DNA of 10,182 bases, taken from positions 1-10,182 of the forward strand of contig JAQSXM010000089.1 of the NCBI GenBank assembly GCA_029256645.1, written 5' to 3'. Below are positions 6,919-10,182 of the stretch, in pieces; the first letter of the stretch is position 1, and each line of letters opens with the position of its first letter. The position numbers and the translations under genes were made by a program. The stretch comes from Sporomusa sp. Its GTDB lineage: Bacteria > Bacillota_C > Negativicutes > Sporomusales > Sporomusaceae. A model generated the notes under the pieces. It was not told where the DNA came from. It did not search any database and saw only the letters and a program-made list of their open reading frames with translations.

Positions 6919-7518
6919 ATGAACTGTGCACAATGCAAGCATAATAAATGCCAAACTACCGGGCAGGATTGCACTGGTATCGGGGTGGAAAGCGTAAAGG
7001 CGATGTACACCGGGACTGACCGGCAATTGATGACTGTTGCCGCCTGTACCGAGGGGCGTAACTACATGAAGATGTGCCGTTTGGAGGAAAGCGTGGCTTT
7101 TGCTCAAGAACTGGGCGTCAAGAAAGTAGGCTTAGCCTTTTGCGTTGGTTTAAGCAAAGAGGCCAGAGTTATTGTCGCCTACTTTGCCAAATTTTTTGAG
7201 GTGCATTCAGTATGCTGTAAAGTATGCGGCGTGAGTAAGGAGCACCTGGCGCTTGAGCAGATTCAGGCTGGCCGGTTTGAGGCCATGTGCAATCCGAAAA
7301 CCCAGGCGAAGATGCTGGCCGACGCCGGAACAGAACTGAACTTTTCTATTGGACTGTGTGTGGGCCATGACATATTATTTCAAACTGCATCTGCAGTCCC
7401 GGTGTCCTGTCTGGTCACTAAAGACCGGATACTGGCCCATAACCCGCTGGGGGCGGTATACTCCGGCTACTGGCGGCGGAAACTGGGGATTGCCGATGCC
7501 GGCCAGGACGGGAATTAG
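6919..7518 (+). CDS. Cysteine-rich DUF1847 protein, probable metal binder
   Basis: This 199-residue protein opens with MNCAQCKHNKCQTTGQDC, giving a C-x2-C-x4-C-x6-C cluster (C3, C6, C11, C18). More cysteines follow in AACTEG, MCRLEE, AFCVGL, SVCCKVCGV, AMCNPK, GLCVGH and VSCLV, which strongly suggests metal or Fe-S binding. The pattern and size match DUF1847, a family of anaerobes with no assigned function as far as I know. An upstream ATG at 6898 exists, but AGGGGA at 6907-6912 lies inside that extension and is 6 bases before ATG 6919. The Cys cluster also begins right after the later Met, so I chose 6919. It lies between the isomerase and the regulator, so it is probably an operon member. 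Its role could be redox, metal delivery or enzyme activity. Confidence 0.8.
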   Translation: MNCAQCKHNKCQTTGQDCTGIGVESVKAMYTGTDRQLMTVAACTEGRNYMKMCRLEESVAFAQELGVKKVGLAFCVGLSKEARVIVAYFAKFFEVHSVCCKVCGVSKEHLALEQIQAGRFEAMCNPKTQAKMLADAGTELNFSIGLCVGHDILFQTASAVPVSCLVTKDRILAHNPLGAVYSGYWRRKLGIADAGQDGN

Positions 7519-7532
7519 CTGTAAAAGTTTTC

Positions 7533-7561
7533 TTGACAGCATAGAGTGGCAATGATAAACT
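7533..7561 (+). promoter_or_regulatory. Likely promoter of the GntR regulator gene
   Basis: A perfect -35 element TTGACA (7533-7538) lies 17 bases before TAAACT (7556-7561), a 4-of-6 match to TATAAT. The start would be about 7568, giving a leader of about 40 bases before ATG 7609. The regulator therefore probably has its own transcript besides any read-through from the operon. Confidence 0.5.
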
Positions 7562-7578
7562 GCAGACAGCCTCTATGC
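7539..7578. repeat. Inverted repeat spanning the gntR promoter
   Basis: GCATAGAG (7539-7546) and CTCTATGC (7571-7578) are exact reverse complements separated by 24 bases, flanking the -10 region. The repeat differs from the GGTATACC operators, so it would be bound by another factor or be a loop-forming pair of half-sites. An 8-bp arm with this spacing could also arise by chance. Confidence 0.35.
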
Positions 7579-7608
7579 GTATATTTCCGGCCGTGAAAGG
7601 AAGCTCAC

Positions 7609-8337
7609 ATGAAAGATTTTTTTGCGCAACAGCGAATGGAAATCATGGATAAATCAAGCGACAATCTCTATATGCAGATTGTTGAGGATATTCGCAATGC
7701 CATCCGTAAAGGCCAGCTCCAGGATGGGCATTTGCTGCCGTCGGAAAGGGAACTCGCGCAATTTTATGATGTTAGCCGTGTGCCGGTGCGCGAAGCCCTA
7801 AAGGTATTGGAGTTTTTAGGCGTGGTCCGGCATATTCGCGGCAAAGGCGTGTTTGTCAAAAAAATAAGGATGCAGCAGGTACTGGATCATTTTGATTTTA
7901 TGATTATGGACCCTGTCCATGGCTTGTTGGATCTGTTTGAAGCCCGTGAAGCCATTGAGCTCCAGGCGGTGCGCCTGGCGGCCCAGCGCCGGTCGGCGGC
8001 TGATATGGAGGCGATGGAGGCGGCCATTGTGGAAATGCAGTTGAATATTGCCCTGGGCAAAGAAGTGGATGCTGCCTCAATCAAGTTTCATACCGCTATC
8101 GTCGACGCTACCCACAACCAGGTCATCCAAAAGATTAATGAGTATTTGTCAGATATGTTGAGTGTTTCACGGCAGTATTCACTGAAGGACCGTATCCGGC
8201 ACGAGGTTGCTTTAGGCTATCACCGGCGCATTCAGGAGAAGATTGTTGCCCAGGATGTTGACGGCGCTGTGGAAGCTATGCGGGAACATCTGGAGCAGGC
8301 CCGCCAGGTGATACTAAAACAAGTGGAGCAGGAGTAG
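7609..8337 (+). CDS. FadR-subfamily GntR transcriptional regulator (wHTH plus FCD)
   Basis: The 242-residue regulator has an N-terminal winged helix-turn-helix (about 20-84: LYMQIVEDIRNAIRKG, LLPSERELAQFYDVSRVPVREALKVLEFLGVV, RGKGVFVK) and a C-terminal all-helical FCD ligand domain (about 108-235). FCD marks are DLFEAREAIE (108-117), FHTAI with H161, GYHRRI with H205 and REHLEQ with H227. The Asp that often lies four residues before the first His is Ser157, so metal binding may be altered. Ligands of such regulators are usually small carboxylates, which matches a TTT operon. AGGA at 7598-7601 lies 7 bases before ATG. It is the obvious candidate for the palindromes at 2049-2074 and 8354-8379. 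Repressor or activator action is not shown. Confidence 0.9.
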   Translation: MKDFFAQQRMEIMDKSSDNLYMQIVEDIRNAIRKGQLQDGHLLPSERELAQFYDVSRVPVREALKVLEFLGVVRHIRGKGVFVKKIRMQQVLDHFDFMIMDPVHGLLDLFEAREAIELQAVRLAAQRRSAADMEAMEAAIVEMQLNIALGKEVDAASIKFHTAIVDATHNQVIQKINEYLSDMLSVSRQYSLKDRIRHEVALGYHRRIQEKIVAQDVDGAVEAMREHLEQARQVILKQVEQE

Positions 8338-8353
8338 CTTCTGATTGCAAGGT

Positions 8354-8379
8354 ATACTGGTATACCGATATACCAGTAT
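8354..8379. promoter_or_regulatory. Palindromic operator upstream of the C-S lyase gene
   Basis: ATACTGGTATA (8354-8364) and TATACCAGTAT (8369-8379) are perfect 11-base inverted arms around CCGA. The first 14 bases equal the tctC operator core at 2053-2066. The site can be read as two GGTATA-type half-operators whose centres are 8 bases apart, so two dimers or one tetramer might bind. TTGCAA (8345-8350) and TATACC (8369-8374), 18 bases apart, are a possible promoter that the operator would cover, which is a repressor-like geometry. Confidence 0.72.
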
Positions 8380-8431
8380 GCTATTCCTATATACGGTATT
8401 TGAAAACATGTTGATGGGGAGGGAGCTTAGT

Positions 8432-9595
8432 TTGAAGCATAATTTCGATGAAGTTGTTGATCGCAGAGGCACAGAGTGTAAAAAGTGGGATACCTATCCT
8501 GCCGACGTCATCCCTATGTGGATTGCCGATACTGATTTTAAATGCCCTGAGCCGGTCGTGGCGGCTATGATTAAGCGGGCCGGGCACGGCATTTATGGCT
8601 ATCCGGTGAACAGCAGTAACTTTAATAAGGCCATAAAAAACTGGCAGCAGAAACGTTTTGGCTGGGAGATTGCTGAAGAGTGGGTGGAATATACACCGGC
8701 AGTTGTGCCGGCCATTGTGTTTGCTATCCGGGCCTTTACCCAGCCGGGCGACCATATTGTCCTGCAGATGCCTGCCTACCATCCGTTTCACCAGATCATT
8801 CCCGACAATGGCCGGATCATAGCCGGCAATGAACTCCTGTTGCAAGACGGCCATTATGTGATTGATTTTGCCGATCTGGAGAAAAAGTTGAGCCACCCGC
8901 GGGCGCGAATGCTGCTGTTATGCAACCCGCATAATCCGGTGGGCCGCTGCTTTACCCGGGAAGAATTGATGAAAATAGGCAATCTGTGTATAGCGAATCA
9001 GGTGTTGGTGGTAGCCGACGAAATTCATGCCGACATTATCTATGCCGGACACCGGCACATTCCCTTTGCCACCTTGTCTGAGGCCATAGCCAACAACTGC
9101 ATTGTCTGTGTTAACCCCAGCAAGACTTTTAACATCGCCGGCGTCCGGACCGGGGCGGCCATTACCCCTAATAAGGCATTGCGGACTGCCTTGCATGAAA
9201 GCGTTGCCAATAATAAGGCATATGGCCGTACCATATTCGGGACATTGCCGGTGGAAGTGGCCTATAACGAGTGTGATTATTATGCCGACCAGCTGGTAGA
9301 ATATCTGCAAGGCAATCTCGCATACATGCTGGATTTTTTTGCGACAAGGATTCCGGCCATACAAGTAGTCAAGCCGGAAGCAACCTACTTGATCTGGCTG
9401 GACTGCCGGCAGTTACAGATGAGCGCCGCCGACCTGCAAAAACTGTTTCTGGAAAAAGCAAAAGTGGCTATGAATGAGGGATCAACCTTTGGGCCGGGGG
9501 GCACAGGCTTTATGCGCATGAACATCGCCTGCCGGCGGGAGGTTCTCGAACAGGCGCTGCTGCGGATTGAGACTGCGATGAACGGCTTAAACTAG
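8432..9595 (+). CDS. patB: MalY/PatB-family PLP-dependent C-S lyase (aminotransferase fold)
   Basis: This 387-residue fold-type I PLP enzyme resembles cystathionine beta-lyase/cysteine S-conjugate beta-lyase MalY/PatB. These enzymes cleave a cysteine C-S bond to a thiol, pyruvate and ammonia. It begins KHNFDEVVDRRGTECKKWD, a family hallmark, and has IPMWIADTDFKCPEPV (27-42), NPHNPVG (165-171), D196 in VVADEIHAD for the PLP nitrogen, K231 (NPSKTFNIAGVRTG) as the Schiff-base lysine, and MRMNIAC near the end for carboxylate binding. I chose TTG 8432: GGGGAGGG (8416-8423) is 8 bases upstream, and the hallmark starts there. An upstream in-frame TTG at 8345 would start before the operator and add residues unlike the family. 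The exact substrate is unknown, and an aminotransferase role is an alternative. Confidence 0.87.
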   Translation: MKHNFDEVVDRRGTECKKWDTYPADVIPMWIADTDFKCPEPVVAAMIKRAGHGIYGYPVNSSNFNKAIKNWQQKRFGWEIAEEWVEYTPAVVPAIVFAIRAFTQPGDHIVLQMPAYHPFHQIIPDNGRIIAGNELLLQDGHYVIDFADLEKKLSHPRARMLLLCNPHNPVGRCFTREELMKIGNLCIANQVLVVADEIHADIIYAGHRHIPFATLSEAIANNCIVCVNPSKTFNIAGVRTGAAITPNKALRTALHESVANNKAYGRTIFGTLPVEVAYNECDYYADQLVEYLQGNLAYMLDFFATRIPAIQVVKPEATYLIWLDCRQLQMSAADLQKLFLEKAKVAMNEGSTFGPGGTGFMRMNIACRREVLEQALLRIETAMNGLN

Positions 9596-9601
9596 AGTCA
9601 G

Positions 9602-10182
9602 TTACAGAATTACGCGCTGGGGCCATTTATAATCAGGGGCCAGTGGCTGATCATATTTCTCAACCTGAACATTACAGCTGTTGTAGCCACTATGGCCCTG
9701 GCCAGTAGGAATGGGGCCGTTTAATACATTGGTTGTTCCGGCTTTATCAATGCCGGTTTTTTCATCCACCTCCAGCCAGGCGCCTTGACCGAGGGCCACA
9801 ACGCCGGGCATAATCCGCTCGGTAACATAAGCCGGGCGAATAACGGCACCATGCCGGCTGGTTATTTTTACGATATGGCCTGTGGCTATGCCCAGTTTGC
9901 GGGCGTCAGCCGCATTGAGCCAGAATTCCTGCGGGAAAGCTTCCCGGAGCCAGGGAACATTATCAAACGTGGAATGGGCCCGTCTTTGGTAATGGATGGT
10001 GACCAACTGAAATGGATAGCCGTCTCTGATACCGTCCTCATAACCTTCCAGAGCTGGTTCATACTTGGGAAGTGCGGCTTTTGTCGACCAACCGAATGAT
10101 TTGATGTGAGCCGACAGTTCCTGACTGTAAATCTGAAATTTTCCTGTAACCGTCTTGAGCTTATTGTTAACCGGATCGGCAA
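9602..10182 (-). CDS. Molybdopterin oxidoreductase catalytic subunit, DmsA group, C-terminal part
   Basis: The frame is open from the right edge to TAA at 9602-9604 and shows the last 192 residues of a much larger protein. Visible marks are TGKFQIYS (12-19), where the family often has a SGK-EIYS-like motif, RRAHSTFDNVPWL (66-78), a molybdopterin-dinucleotide-binding C-terminal domain (WLNAADARKLGIATGHIVKITSRHG, 87-111), GVVALGQGAW (126-135) and SGYNSCNVQVEKY (164-176). These fit DMSO/TMAO/thiosulfate-type reductases, closest in style to anaerobic DMSO reductase subunit A. A shorter frame could begin at TTG 10006, but coding similarity clearly continues upstream, so I extend it to the edge. 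Its substrate, Tat signal and Fe-S site lie outside the window. It converges on the lyase gene with 6 bases between the stop codons. Confidence 0.87.
   Translation of the reverse strand, partial: ADPVNNKLKTVTGKFQIYSQELSAHIKSFGWSTKAALPKYEPALEGYEDGIRDGYPFQLVTIHYQRRAHSTFDNVPWLREAFPQEFWLNAADARKLGIATGHIVKITSRHGAVIRPAYVTERIMPGVVALGQGAWLEVDEKTGIDKAGTTNVLNGPIPTGQGHSGYNSCNVQVEKYDQPLAPDYKWPQRVIL

Noticed and set aside
8387..8896. 169-residue minus-strand frame over the lyase start
   Set aside because: It is a shadow of the MalY/PatB frame, with no start signal or recognisable domain.
9785..10099. Plus-strand frame opposite the molybdoenzyme
   Set aside because: The minus-strand frame carries clear DmsA-type motifs through to the edge, so this is the antisense shadow.
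9886..10182. Second minus-strand frame in the molybdoenzyme region
   Set aside because: It is offset from the DmsA-like frame. That frame stays open and family-like over the same bases, so no frameshift is needed.
1..10182. CRISPR array, tRNA, rRNA, complete insertion sequence or transposase
   Set aside because: No spaced direct repeats, cloverleaf, rRNA segment or transposase frame was found by eye on either strand.

Overview
The window looks like a chromosomal segment of a Gram-negative-type Firmicute (Negativicutes, Sporomusa/Pelosinus-like). That assignment is an inference from strong AGGAGG-type ribosome binding sites, TTG starts, lipoproteins, a tripartite tricarboxylate transporter (TTT), a DUF1847 protein and a DMSO-reductase-type molybdoenzyme. 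No marker gene proves it.

Region 1 (1 to about 2020) is a loose collection. It holds an unrecognised reading-frame tail at the left edge, a hairpin, a one-domain EamA/DMT-type membrane protein and an AT-rich stand-alone 5'-3' exonuclease of the PolA/FEN type. After these come the frameshifted remains of a small lipoprotein and a near-consensus promoter that runs straight into a hairpin terminator, which may be a small RNA or a leader.

Region 2 (about 2045 to 9595) is one co-directional catabolic-looking block of about 50% GC: operator, tctC, tctB, tctA, an M14-type aspartoacylase/succinylglutamate desuccinylase-like hydrolase, a two-cysteine Asp/Glu racemase/maleate isomerase-like enzyme, a cysteine-rich DUF1847 protein, a FadR-type GntR regulator, a second operator and a MalY/PatB-type PLP C-S lyase. 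tctC/tctB and tctA/hydrolase overlap by ATGA and are likely translationally coupled. The two operators share a 14-base core and lie in front of tctC and of the C-S lyase. This suggests that the local GntR protein controls the whole block.

A reasonable working model, which is inference, is uptake of a carboxylate (for example an N-acylated amino acid or an S-conjugate of N-acetylcysteine). Deacylation by the M14 enzyme, isomerisation or racemisation, and C-S cleavage by the lyase would follow. The substrate cannot be read from sequence alone.

Region 3 (9602 to the right edge, minus strand) is the C-terminal part of a molybdopterin oxidoreductase of the DmsA group. It converges on the lyase gene with a gap of only 6 bases.
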